64,000 nt of DNA from assembly GCA_963817885.1 (NCBI GenBank), contig CAWFQE010000002.1, positions 1,469,445 to 1,533,444 on the forward strand, read 5' to 3'. The translations under genes were made by a program, and so were the position numbers. Shown here piece after piece: positions 28,768 through 39,346 of this stretch. The notes under the pieces were generated by a model. It did no database searches, was not told the origin of the DNA, and saw nothing but the letters and a program-made list of their open reading frames with translations. Positions within the stretch are counted from its first letter, which is position 1; each line of letters opens with the position of its first letter. The DNA is from CAVOHU01 sp963817885 (GTDB lineage: Bacteria; Acidobacteriota; Vicinamibacteria; Vicinamibacterales; JAKQTR01).

Positions 28768-29042
28768 GACACTGACCTCCATAGCCAGGCTGAATTGCGG
28801 TAACTGCCCGTATTCAGTCTCATAGCCAAAACCGTGCCGTCGCCGGGACGGCCAGTTGCACGCTATTCTTCGCGACACCATCCGATTCCTGGTTCGAACG
28901 GCGAAAGACCTTACGCGGGACGTAACGGCATTCGCAGCGGGCACGCCCCGGTCGTGGTATGCTCCGGCCCGCCGTCTCCCCCCACCCGGCAAATCGCCCT
29001 TCTTTCCTGCCGTACCCCCGTTCCAGACCGGGAGTGGTTTCT

Positions 29043-30871
29043 ATGACATCAAGCGTCGACCGATCGGGAGGAGCCAGGCCGGCACCATGGGTCCGAGGGC
29101 CGGGTGCCGTGCTCGTGCTGGTGGTCGCGATGTGCCTCACGCTGGGTGGGCTTCCGCTCCGCGCGCAGTCGAGGCCGTCGCCACAAGCCGTTCAGACGAC
29201 AGCCGGGGTGAACGTCCCGGTGTCGTTCTCCGACTTTCACACGCTGACGGCGACGACCGACTACCTGAAGAAGGTCGCTGCGGCCAACCCCGCCATCACG
29301 GAGCTGGTGGAAATCGGCCGCAGCGCGGGCAACCGGCCGATCTACGTGCTGGTCGTGTCGAACATGAAGAAGGGCGTCACGATCGACTCGCTGGTCGCTC
29401 TCCAGCGCCCGCGGACGCCGGCCGTGAACAACGTCACGCCCATGAAGCCGTACCAGGGCAAGCCCGGCCAGTGGATCGACGGCGGCCTGCACGGCAACGA
29501 TCGAGCTGGCACCGAGGCGTGTCTCTACATCATCGACAAGCTCGTCACCGGCTACGGCACCGACGCCGAGATCAGCGAAGCTCGTCGACGACAACGCGTT
29601 CTACATCTGCCCCGTGCCGAATCCCGACGGGCTCGCGATCGTCAGCGAAGGCAGCAACGCCAAGGCCGATCTTCCGGGCGGAGGCCAACGGCAACTTCCC
29701 CGAAGGCTGGTGGAAAGACGACAGCACGCCCGGCGGCACCGGCGACTTCCCCTCGTCTCAGGCCGAAGCCCGCTGCCCTGCTCGAGTTCTTCACCAACCA
29801 CACGAACATCCTGCTGGTCCAGTCGTTCGATACGGGCGGCACGACAACGTTCCGGCCGTTCGCGCGGTGGCCCGAGAGCCGGGTCGAGGCACGGGATGTC
29901 GCCGTGTTCGATCGCCTGATCGGCAGGAAGTACCTGGAGCTGGTCGGCGAAGCCGTGCCGGCGTCCTGGACCGCTCCGCTGACCGAACGCACCCAGGGGA
30001 CCCGGCCAGCAGGCTGCCGCTCAAGGCCGAGAGGGGCTGGCGCCGGACAGAGGGCCGCAGGCGCTGCGCAGACCGGCGATCAGGCCGCAGCAAGGACCGC
30101 GCGGGCGGTCGAGCAGGCACGTCGGCTGGCGCAGCCCGTACATCAACGAGCGCCAGGCACCCGCCGGGTACGGCGTGTTCTTCGACTGGGCCTACGGCCA
30201 GTTCGGCTCGTTCGCGATGAGCACGCAACTGCCCGACGCCAGCCCGCGACGCGCTGGCGAAGGCGTGCGACACGGCCTGGCAGTTCGAGCGCTACAAGGC
30301 GACGCTGCTGCCGCACGTCGGAATCTCCGACGCCAGCGCGAAGGTGCTCTACACGACCAACCAGGCGACACGCGCCGTCGCCACGCAGGACGGCGAGGCG
30401 GTCACGATCCAGAAGTCCGGCGCGCCGGGCCGCTACAAGGTCATCCAGGTCACGGCCACCGTCGAGAACACCGGCGCGCTGCCGACGCAGGTGGCGCAGG
30501 CACCACGCTGCGCGGCAACCGTGAGGACGTGATCTGGCTGCTCGGCGCGAACGGGAAGATCACGTTCCTCGAGGGATCGCGCTGGCTCAGGCTCGGCGTG
30601 CTGCAGGGGACCGCTGCCGCTCCCGGCCGCTGCCGCGCAGCCGGCTGCCGCCGGCGGTCGAGCGCGGCGGCGGTCGCGGCGGCAGGCAGGGCGCAGGCAC
30701 GCCGGCGCTCTCGCAGATGCGCCAGCAGCGTCCGGAAACGCCGGCGGTCCAGCAGGCCGGCAATCGTCGCGTGGTCACCTGGCTCGTGGCCGTCGAAGGC
30801 GACGCGCCGCTGAAGCTCGCGGTGACGTCGCAGAAGGGCGGCACGCAGGCCCGGACCTGGTCATCCAGTGA
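29043..30871 (+). CDS. Secreted M14-family zinc carboxypeptidase, broken by many frameshifts
   Basis: A gene of about 600 codons. It starts at ATG 29043 with a long signal/membrane segment (GAVLVLVVAMCLTLGGLPLRA) and ends near the TGA at 30869-30871 (DLVIQ). Family-like protein is visible piecewise in all three frames. Frame one to about 29580: LPLRAQ, then SFSDFHTL, GRSAGNRPIYVLVVS, GGLHGNDRAGTEACLYIID. Then VPNPDGLAIVSEG, EANGNFPEGWWKDD, LEFFTNHTNILLVQSFDTGG, YINERQAPAGYGVFFDWAYG and RVVTWLVAVEGDAPLKLAV. At least six indels are needed, so this is either a decayed gene or an error-rich stretch. The zinc motif reads HGND (His codon 29490) where M14 has HxxE. It is followed 17 bp later by a second M14 gene, probably one operon. 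Confidence 0.65.
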
Positions 30872-30888
30872 CTCGAGGAGCATGAACG

Positions 30889-32779
30889 ATGCACACACAC
30901 AGACTTCGCAACGGGCTGCTGGTGCTCGCCGTGATGCTGCTCGCAGGCAGTCGTCTGGACGGGCCCGGTCGGCGCGCAGAAGAAGACTCCAGACGAGTCC
31001 GGCCGGCAATCACGGCGAACTCGACTTCCCGATCAACTGGAAGCAGTACTACAGCTACGCCGAGAAGACGAAGATCCTGCAGGGGCTGCAGAAACAGTAC
31101 AGCCAGCTCTCGGATCTCTCGTCGATCGGCAAGAGCCGCATGGGACGCGACCAGTGGATGCTGACCATCACGGCCAAGGGCACCGGCCCGGCCGATTCGA
31201 AGCCGGCCATGTGGGTTGACGGCGCCATTCACGGCAACGAGATCAACGGCGTCACCTGCTCGCTGTATCTCGCGTGGTACCTGCTCACGCGCTACGACTA
31301 CGATCCGTACGTCAAGGACCTGGTCGACCACCGGACCTTCTACATCCTGCCGGGGCTCAACGTGGACGGCAACGACTCGTACGCCACCGAACCGAACACC
31401 GAGAACAACCCGCGCGAGCCGTACCGCCCGGAGGACAACGACGGCGACGGGCTGTACGACGAGGACCAGACGGAGGACGTGGACGGCGACGGCGAGATCT
31501 CGATGATGTGGGCGGAGGATCCGGCGGGCACGTTCAAGCTGTCGCCCGACAAGCGCCGATTCGTGCCGGTCACCGAGGCGACGATCCGGCGCCCCGCTTC
31601 CGGCGCATCGGCATGGAAGGCTTCGACAACGACGGCGACGGCCGAATCAACGAGGACGACCTCGGCGGGCCCGATCCGAACCGGAACTTCCCGTTCGGCT
31701 GGAATCTGCAGGACGGGTGGCCGTATCCGATGTCGGAGAACGAGACGCGGAACGTGTTCCAGTTCCAGCTGAAGCACCCGAACATCTTCGCCAGCTTCCA
31801 CTACCACAACACCGGCCGCCTGATCATGTTCATGGCGCCGCCCGACACGCGCACCGCCCTGACGCCGGAGCAGCGGGTCGCAGACGATGCCCGCGTCGCG
31901 GCACAGCTGGCGGAGATGCGGAAGACGGACCGCTACGCGCAGTTGTTCTCGCGCATGGTCGCGCCCGACATGCAGAACGACATGGACTCGCAACTGGCCG
32001 TCGTGACCGAGGGCGCGCACATCCTGAAGGACTACACGCCGACCTTCAGCGGCCTGTCGGGCCAGGCGCAGGCTGCGTCGTACAACATGCTCGGCGCCTT
32101 CTCGTACCTGATCGAGCTGTGGGGCCGGCCGCCGGTCGCCGACGCCGACCGCAACAACGACGGCACCGTGGACGAAGCGGAGTTCGTGTCGTGGATCGAC
32201 ACGGAGATGACCGGCGAAGGATGGATCACGCCGAAGAAGTTCAAGCACCCCGACCTGGGCGACGTCTGGATCGGCGGGACATCGAAGAAGCACACGCTGC
32301 GGACGCCGCCGGCGCCGTACATGGAGACCGAGGCGTTGCGGCAGACGCACTTCGCGCTGTTCGCCGCGACACAGTTCCCGAAGGTCGAGATCGAGCGGGT
32401 CACGGTGACGCCGGCGACCGGCGATCTGTTCTGGGTCGATACGACGGTGCAGAACGACCGCCTGTATCCGACGTTCTCCGACCGTGCGCTCCAGTTGAAG
32501 CGCGCGGTGAAAGACCGGCTGACGCTGTCGGCGTCGCCGAACGTGTCGCAGGTCGATGTGCCCGCACAGGTCGTCCGGTTCGATCCGCTCAACGAGCAGT
32601 CGGCGGCGACGATGCTGACGGGCAAGACGGCGGAGTTCCGGCTGAGAGGCCGCGATTCGATCCGGTACCGGGCGCTGGTGAAGATGACGGGAACCGACGG
32701 CTGGGTCGAAGTGAAGGCCGAGTCGAAGTTCGGCGGGACCGACACCAGGCGCGTGGCGATCAAGGTGACGGGGAAGTAG
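30889..32779 (+). CDS. Secreted M14 zinc carboxypeptidase with calcium-binding loops, two frameshifts
   Basis: About 630 residues from ATG 30889 (GAGGAG upstream); a signal peptide (LRNGLLVLAVMLLAGS) is followed by a frameshift near 30970. The peptidase shows HGNE (His 30230-type zinc motif at codons 31230-31241), DHRTFYILPGLNVDGND for the Asn-Arg region, DPNRNFPFGW, the third zinc His in ASFHYHNTG (codon 31799-31801), and catalytic Glu in YLIELWGRP. Between them are DxDxDG loops (NDGDGLYDEDQ, DVDGDGEIS, NDGDGRINEDD, DRNNDGTVDEAEF) like EF-hand or dockerin calcium sites. A second frameshift lies near 31600. The C-terminal 200 residues are beta-rich. The enzyme should trim C-terminal residues from extracellular peptides and need calcium for folding. 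Confidence 0.75.
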
Positions 32780-32920
32780 GGAGACGAGGGCAGATTGGCC
32801 GACGCCAGTCGCGGCACATTGCTCCGGCTGGCGGGTGGCGGCCGGAGGCTGGCGGCTCTGTGCAGGACTGCGATGATCCGTCGAGCGGGTCCTGCCCGAG
32901 CGCCGGCCGACGGCAGGGCG
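32780..32920. other. Intergenic stretch after M14 gene
   Basis: This 141-bp stretch holds the GGCTGGCGGGTGGCGGCCGGAGGCTGGCGG microsatellite (32827-32860) and a GGGTCCTGCCCGAGC tail resembling the end of repeat R2. No gene seen. Confidence 0.4.
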
Positions 32921-33340
32921 CGCGGTGCCGGGTCAGTCGTTTCGCGTCCCCGCTCGCGCTCGCCGGCAAAGTGCATCTTCGGGGTGCGGTCGGCGGAACC
33001 GTGGGGCCCCCGAGACCCCACGGCGAATTCGGCCCCTTCGAAGCACTTTGCGGACTAACGCTCCTCGGCTCGGCTCAAGGGGCCGACTTCACGACCGACC
33101 CGCCACCGCGCCGAGCGGGTTGCGGCTGATGTCGAGATTACGATGGCGAACCGTCGAGCGGGTGACCGGGCGTCCGCACCTGGACGGGCCGGCAGGCTCC
33201 CCGAGCAAGCGGGAGTCGTCGGCGAGACCAGACGGCGTGGTACTCGCGAGCTTCGGCCGCTCGTCGAGGGGCCGAATCACGAATGCACCGACAATACCTG
33301 GCGCACGAACGAGCGTGGTGATGCCCGGGCAGGACCCGCG
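32921..33340 (+). repeat. Composite dispersed repeat R1+R2, direct copy
   Basis: R1 at about 32921-33118 contains the palindrome GTGGGGCCCCCGAGACCCCAC and differs from the inverted copy at 18.5 kb at only about five positions by eye. R2 at about 33160-33340 runs from GAGCGGGTGACCGGGCGTCC through TTCGGCCGCTCGTCGAGGGGCC to GATGCCCGGGCAGGACCCGCG. The two parts keep the same order and spacing as at 18.2-18.7 kb, so they move or are copied together. No coding potential of its own. Confidence 0.75.
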
Positions 33341-33416
33341 AGACACAAGCCGACCCACGAGCGTCATCTCTCGTCGTGCCGTGACGCCGCCGAGGGCCGC
33401 CAGCCGCGCTATCTCG

Positions 33417-36400
33417 TCATCGCCGACTGGCCGGCTTGGCTGCGATCGCGAGGCATGCCGGTAATGGAAGCGACGGCGCCGGCGCGGGAATGCGCGCCAG
33501 GCCGTGCTTCGCCAGCAGCGCATTGAAGGCATCGAGATCTTTCGAGCCGATCGCGCGCCAGGTCGTGACCACTGCCTTCAGATCACCGCACCCGGCCGCC
33601 CAGGCCTTCGTCATCGGCTCGTTGGGCGCCATGTCCCCGAAGTCGAGCGTGTCGAGCTGGCGTATCAACGCGCCGTTGACGCCGGCGAAGGTGGGCGGCG
33701 GGGTCGGGCCGCCCGCACCCGCGAATCCCCCAGGGCCTCCGCGACGTCCGCCCCCTGCGGCACCACCCGCGCTCGAGCAGCTTCGCGTCAAACGTCTTGC
33801 TCGCCTCGACGATCTCCGGCGGCGGGTTCTTCGCGGCCACGCCCGCAACCTCAGCCCTGACCGCGGCCACCTGCTGGAAGCCGTCCCACGCTTCCCGGAT
33901 CCCGTCATAGAGCCGCATCTGCAGGTCGTGCTGTGCGAGCAGATCCGCCGCACTCGCCGGCGATCGCGGGTCGTTCCTCACCGTGACCGGCTGCGTGTAG
34001 GTCTTGCCGTCAACGGTGAGCCTGCAGCGTGTAGACGCCAGGAAGCGCCAGCGGGCCTTCGGGCGATGCCGGCGTGTCGCCGGCAACCGCGCCCATCACC
34101 TGCGCGAAGTTGTGCACGAAGGCCGGCGGGTTGTCGTAGCGCAGATTCCAGGTTGTTCGATTGGTGCCGATCTCTGTTGGCATCGGCTTCGGCTTTTCGA
34201 GCCAGTAGTCCGGCACCGGCGGCGGAGGATCGGGCAATGGCGGAATCGGCGCGCTGGACATATGGCGCACGACGTGGCCCGTGGCGTCAGCGACCTCGAG
34301 CGTGATTGTCCCGGCCGGCTTCGCGCCGAGGTAGTAGTAGATGATCGCGCCGAGCGGCGGATTCGCGGCGTGCGGCACCTCCGGCGGAAACGGCGTGTCG
34401 CCGTTGACGTTCCGGCGCACGCGGATCGCCTCGCCCGGCGCGAAGAGGTGCGCGGCCTGAGAGGCCATCGCCGCACTCACCTGCCGGAGCGGCGAGCAGT
34501 CGTCGAGGATCCAGAATCCCCGGCCGTAGGTCGCCACCACCAGGTCGTTGCCGTGAATCGCAATGTCCCGATACGACGTGTTGGGCAGGTTCAGCATCAG
34601 CGACTGCCAGCTGTCCCCATCGTCAAAGGACACGTAGATCGCGCTTTCGGTGCCGGCAAAGAGCAGGCCCGCGCGCTTGGTGTCCTCGCGGATCACGCGG
34701 GCGAAGCTGCCGCTCGGCTCGTCAGTCGGGAGCCCGTTGACAATCGGCGTCCACGTCTTGCCGTAGTCGTGCGTGCGATACAGGTACGGCTTGTAGTCGC
34801 CCGTGGTGTGATAGTCGATCGCGACATAGGCGGTCGCCGCGTCGTGATGTGACGCGTCGATCGCCGAGATGTCCGCTCGCGCGGGATTGGGCAGGTTGGG
34901 AATGGTCACGTCCTGCCAGGTCGCGCCGTGATCCCTGGTCACGTGGATCAGGCCGTTGTTGGTGCCGGCCCAGATGGTGCCGGCAGCGACGGTGGACGCC
35001 GACATCGACTCGATGGATCCGCCAGGCGGCGCGGCGCCCGGCCCGCCGGCTCCGCCCCGGCCGCCTGCCGCTGCCCCTCGCCCTGCGGTTGCCGCGGGCG
35101 GGGGCTGCCCCTTCGGGTAGCCGAGATCCGGGCTGATCTTCTTCCAGTGCATCCCGCCGTCGATGGTCGTCATCACGTACTGGAACCCGACCAGCAGCTC
35201 GTGCGCATTGAACGGCGACCACAGCATCGGCTGGTTCGTGACCTTGCGCAGCGCGGCGGCAGCATCCACGTTGGGGCTGACGTTGATCCACTGTCCGCTC
35301 GGCGCGGTGATCTTCACGATGCCGTTGCCCGGGCCGCCGGCGTAAACGATGTTTGGATTGAGCGGGTCGGCGACGGGCGATCCGAACTCGTAGCCTGCCG
35401 TCGGGTACCAGTCGAGCGGCGTGATGGCGCCAAAGTTTCCGCGGCTCCTGGTCGCGATCGTGCCGCTGTCCTGCTGGCTGCCGTAGACCCAGTAGGGGTA
35501 CGAGGTGTCGGTGGAGACGTGATAGATCTGCGCGGTCGCCTGGTTGTACCACGAGCTCCATGTCCGGCCTCCGTCGAGCGAGATCGTGGCGCCCTGGTCG
35601 ACGCCGAGGAACATGCGGCGGCCATCGGTCGGATCGATCCACATCTGCTGCGGATCGTCGCCGCCCGGCGCGCCCTTGAACGCGTCGAACGTGTTGCCTC
35701 CGTCAGTGGACCGGTAGCTCGTCGTGTTCATCGTGTAGAGCACGTCGGGGTTCTTCGGATCCACATACACGCCGCACAGATACGAGCTTCCCGCGATGCG
35801 CCGGTCCGAGGCGTCCATCTGTTTCCAGGTCGAACCCCCATCGTCTGATCGATACAGGCCGAAGCTGCCGATCAGGAACATGCGTTGCGCGTTCGTGTTG
35901 GCCGCAATCGCCACCGACGTGCGGCCGACAAGCGCGGGCAGGCCGCCCCCGGTAATGGCCTTCCAGGTCAGACCCTGGTCGGTGGACTTGTACATCGCCG
36001 TTCCAGAGGGTCCCGTCGAAGCGCCCTGCCCTCCCGGCGGTGCGGCGGGTGGCGCACCAGCCGCGCCACCGCGCCCGGCGCCAGGTGCCGTGTAGTGCCG
36101 GACCGTCATGGCCAGCAGGACGTCGGGCCGGTCGTAAGCCGACGCGATGGACTGCACGCCGGTCTCGTTGTCGACGTAGAGAGTCCTGGTCCACGTCTTA
36201 CCGCCGTCCGTGCTGCGGAAGACGCCGCGCTGCTCGGTGTGCGTGTGGACATTGCCCTGGGCGGCAACCAGCACCACGTCGGGATCGCGCGGGTCCACGA
36301 CGATCGCGGGGATCTGCTTGGTGTCGTCGAGCCCGAGATGCTGCCAGGTCTTGCCGGCGTCGGTGGACTTGTAGACGCCGTTGCCCTCGTTGATGCCGCC

Positions 36401-36775
36401 GCCGGTGATCAGGTCGCCGGTGCCGACGTAGATCACGTTGGGATCTGACGGCGCGACCTGGATGGCGCCGATGCACGACACCTCTTTGACCGAGTCGAAA
36501 ACGGGAAACCACGTTCCGCCGGCGCTGGTCGTCTTCCAGACCCCGCCCAGGGGAAGACCGGCGTAGAACACGCCGGGTTGGCCGACTGCGCCGGTGACGG
36601 CGGAAACGCGTCCCGCGCGGAACGGGCCGATATTGCGCCACACGAGGCCGGAGTAGAGGCGCGGATCGACCTGCGCGGAGCGGACCGCCGCACCGGTCTG
36701 TGCCGCGTGAACGATCACCAGTCCCAGGACGAGCGAGAGAGAAGTCAGGCCCAACGCCCAACGGCGAGTGTTCAT
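33417..36775 (-). CDS. Secreted sortilin-like BNR-repeat (beta-propeller) protein, two frameshifts near C-terminus
   Basis: About 1115 residues from ATG 36775. A signal peptide (LGLTSLSLVLGLVIVHAA) is followed by many BNR/Asp-box units of the type STDGGKTW, STDQGLTW, SDDGGSTW, STDGGNTF, SLDGGRTW, TIDGGMHW, THDYGKTW and SFDDGDSW, spaced about 40-60 residues, between about 60 and 760. This is the ten-bladed Vps10/sortilin-type propeller arrangement seen in acidobacterial glycosyl-hydrolase-annotated exo-proteins. A Gly/Ala/Pro-rich insertion interrupts two blades. After GVYTLQ the frame changes near 34022 (LTVDGKTYTQPVTVRNDPR) and again near 33768 (AGGAAGGGRRGGPGG, then FGDMAPNEPMTKA), reaching TGA at 33417. 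Exported; probable protein or glycan binder. Enzymatic activity is not evident. Confidence 0.8.
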
Positions 36776-36927
36776 CTGGATATGCCTTTCGAGGAGGATC
36801 CAGCCAAGGATACCCGCAAAACGGGCCTCCCGGCATGACGCCGAACGCGAGTTCGGCCTCAAGTTAGCCTGGCCATGGCCGATTCCCTGTCAGGAGGCAC
36901 CTCTGTGTCTCCAGGAGGCGAGTGATC

Positions 36928-37777
36928 GTGATTCCGGTAAACATGCTCGCGGGTATCAAGCGCCTGGATCCGCTGCCGGTGACGCTTCAGCGCCTGATTC
37001 GTGCTGTGGACGATGAGAACACGGGCGCGGCGCAGATCGGCGAGATCGTCCAGTACGACCACGCGGCTGTGGCTGAAATCCTGCGGGTCGCGAACTCGGC
37101 GGCCTACGGAGGATGGGCGCGCACCGATTCGGTGCGTGACGCCGTGAACAGGTTCGGCAAGTCCCGCATCATGCACATCGTCCTGGGCGGCCACTTGAAG
37201 AGGCTGCAGGTGACGGCACCGCTCTACGACCTGACCGAGGACGAGCTGTGGAGCCACTCCACGGCATCGTCGCTTGCGATCAAGGCGATCGCGCGGGAGT
37301 GTCCGAAGGCGGAACTGGTGGAGTCGGCGGCCATCGCCGGCCTGGTGCACGATGTCGGCAAGCTGATCATGGTGCGGTATCTCGACGCCGACTTCCGGGT
37401 GATCCTCGCCACGCGTGATGAGCAACAGATTTCGTTTGTCGAAGCCGAGCGCCAGGTGTTCGGATGCGATCATGCGGAGGTGGGCGGCGCAATTGCGGAA
37501 CGATGGGGCTTCCCTGGTGAGATCCGTGAGGCGATTGCGCGGCATCACGAGTATCCGCTCATCGAGTCGACGCCGCTTCTGGATGCCGTCGTGATGGCGA
37601 ACATGGTCGCAAAAGTACCTGGGGACCGGGCTCGGCGCCGAGGGCCTCGACCTGTGGGTCGACAAGCGGGTTCGCGACCGGCTGAAGATCGACTTCCCGC
37701 GCTTCTCACGCATCTGCGTTCAGACATTGACCGAGTTCGAAACGGTCCGAGGGACCTACGGTTTGAAGGCGAGCTAA
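36928..37777 (+). CDS. HDOD-domain signalling protein, one frameshift
   Basis: About 283 residues from GTG 36928 (CAGGAGG at 36912-36918; GTG 36922 is the alternative in-frame start). The HDOD fold covers nearly the whole protein: LDPLPVTLQRLIRAVDD, IGEIVQYDHAAVAEILRVANSAAYG, VRDAVNRFGKSRIMHIVLGG, AGLVHDVGKLIMVRY and AERWGFPGEIREAIARHHEYP. HDOD domains act in signalling and are often non-catalytic. The frame slips in an AAAA run near 37610; the next frame continues YLGTGLGAEGLDLWVD..VRGTYGLKAS and ends at TAA 37775-37777, which is the expected family end. A single extra A would explain it. Cytoplasmic; transcribed alone. Confidence 0.75.
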
Positions 37778-38233
37778 GAGACGGAAATCGACACGCCACG
37801 ACTGCCCAGCCTGTGCCGGACCGAAAGACCCTACGGCGGCAGATCTTGATGACATTTGTCTGGCCGTCAGGTGACTCTTGTCGGCATTGAACGGGCCGAC
37901 TCGATCCGTCGCTGGTATGTCCCTCGCGAAGCGCTTTGTTTTCCTACCCTTACGACAAGTCATCCCGATCGACGACTGATTTCCCGATTCTGCGCAGGCT
38001 GGCACTCAGCTTGCTCAATGACAGGCGTCGGTCTGTCTGCCGAGGGCTGCGGACTCACGTCCTCGAACGATCGGCCGACGGTCAGGTTCCCCGCCAGCTC
38101 CGTTGCGAGACCGAGGCATGGTGTTCCTGGCTTGGGGAGAGGGGCTTCAGTTCGAGTTCCGCAAACGGCCGCGGTGACGTTCTGGTGCCGATGGGTCCGA
38201 CGGTAGCGTGTTCCGGTTGAAGGGAAGCGACGG
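37778..38233. other. Upstream region of first PEP-CTERM gene
   Basis: No gene. The part from about 37905 on is related to the region upstream of the second PEP-CTERM gene (39045-39346): both have CGCTTxGTTxTCCxAC, ATTTCCCGATTCTGCGC, the sigma-54 promoter, GCGTCGG and TCTGCCGA, and CGGCCGACG before the start codon. Confidence 0.55.
38000..38015 (+). promoter_or_regulatory. Sigma-54 (RpoN) promoter, first PEP-CTERM gene
   Basis: TGGCAC (38000-38005), 5 nt, TTGCT (38011-38015) matches the -24/-12 consensus TGGCAC-N5-TTGCW. Transcription would start near 38026, giving a leader of about 208 nt before ATG 38234. The element is conserved with 39110-39125. Confidence 0.7.
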
Positions 38234-38719
38234 ATGAAGAAGGCATATTTCCTACTACTTCTCGCGGCGCTCGTCGCATTCACGCCGGCGATCGCGAGGG
38301 CCGAGGTGATCGGCCTCGGAACGTACGGCAACTCTACTGTGGGGTTCATGGAGAACGGATGGTACGGGTCGACGATGTACGAAATCGTTGGCTTCTCGGC
38401 TCCAGCGTCAGTAGTTTGGGTGCCGGGCCCGGTCACCGAATTCTCCGTACTTGCCTCCATGTCCCAGCAGTGGTACTTCAGTTTTCCGGTCAATAGTGAG
38501 ACCGGTCACGTCGAGTTCGACTTCTGGGCCATCGCGAGCTCCGGCCAGTGGTTTGGCACCCACCTGTCCTTCTCCCGTGACGGAACCTGGAGCATCACAC
38601 CTCTCAGTGAGGGAGAAACCCCGCCGGGAATCTCCGTTCCCGAGCCGGCAACGAATCTGCTTTTCGGCGCGGGTCTGATTGGCCTCGCAGCGGTGGCGCG
38701 CCGCCGACGGAAGCAGTAG
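38234..38719 (+). CDS. PEP-CTERM sorting-signal protein
   Basis: A 161-residue secreted protein with an N-terminal signal peptide (KKAYFLLLLAALVAFTPAIARA) and a complete C-terminal PEP-CTERM sorting signal: VPEP at 135-138, a hydrophobic stretch LLFGAGLIGLAAVA, and a basic tail ARRRRKQ. Exosortase A (here at 52.9 kb) is expected to recognise this signal and cleave next to it after export. The mature domain is beta-rich, with aromatic strands (QQWYFSF, VEFDFWAI) shared with the next PEP-CTERM protein, so the two are tandem paralogues. Ribosome binding site AAGGGAAG lies just upstream. It is driven by a sigma-54-type promoter. Expected to end up at the surface or in the exopolysaccharide matrix. 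Confidence 0.85.
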   Translation: MKKAYFLLLLAALVAFTPAIARAEVIGLGTYGNSTVGFMENGWYGSTMYEIVGFSAPASVVWVPGPVTEFSVLASMSQQWYFSFPVNSETGHVEFDFWAIASSGQWFGTHLSFSRDGTWSITPLSEGETPPGISVPEPATNLLFGAGLIGLAAVARRRRKQ

Positions 38720-39109
38720 CCCGATTCGCGGTCCTGGCTGTCTTGTCTTGCGTATGGCTCGACTCGACGCCAGGACCTCGGGCACCACCAGTTCCAGGAT
38801 TGACTTTCCGCCCTGGACGCACATCAACGACCGGGCACTTACCGAGTCCGGCACGCTCCGAGGGACTTGCGGGGTGACGGCGAGCGAGGAGTCCGAATCA
38901 CGCGCGTTTCCACAGCTCCGTTTTTGGTAGCAGGAACAACACCGAAACATCAATTTGTGTGACGCTGGTCTCGCCGGAGAGTGACTCCTGAGCGTCAATA
39001 CAGCGTCATCGAGAGTCGCAGAATTGGTGCTCTGCCTGAAACGCTTAGTTCTCCACGTCTTACGACCGGCGATCCATTTCGAAATCTAATTTCCCGATTC
39101 TGCGCGAGC
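38720..39109. other. Intergenic region between the PEP-CTERM genes
   Basis: No gene. GGTCCTGGC (38730-38738) and GCCAGGACC (38769-38777) form a perfect 9-bp inverted repeat with a 30-nt loop just after the first PEP-CTERM stop, a possible terminator. The rest precedes the sigma-54 promoter of the second gene; AAACATCAATTTGTGTGAC at 38946-38964 is AT-rich and is a candidate enhancer-binding site. Confidence 0.4.
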
Positions 39110-39125
39110 TGGCACTTGGCTTGCT
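39110..39125 (+). promoter_or_regulatory. Sigma-54 (RpoN) promoter, second PEP-CTERM gene
   Basis: TGGCAC (39110-39115), 5 nt, TTGCT (39121-39125). The expected start is near 39136, with a leader of about 211 nt before ATG 39347, almost the same length as at the first gene. Flanking bases ATTTCCCGATTCTGCGC are shared with the first promoter. Confidence 0.7.
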
Positions 39126-39346
39126 CCGGTGCAAGCGTCGGCACATCTGCCGATGCTTGCTCATTTCTTTATGCTCGAATTCGGCCGACGAGCGGGCCGC
39201 GCGGGAGCTGCTTTTCAACACCCCGGCTTCACGGGTTCCGGCCTCAAGAAAGGGGGGACGTCGCCTCGGGTCGTCCGTCGGCGCCGGTGGAGAGTTGGTG
39301 CCGCTCGTATCTGCAATTGCATTTTCCACGGGAGAGGTCGCGAAGA

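Noticed and set aside
28885..28900. GGTTCGAAC resembling a tRNA T-loop
   Set aside because: No acceptor, D or anticodon stems fit around it.
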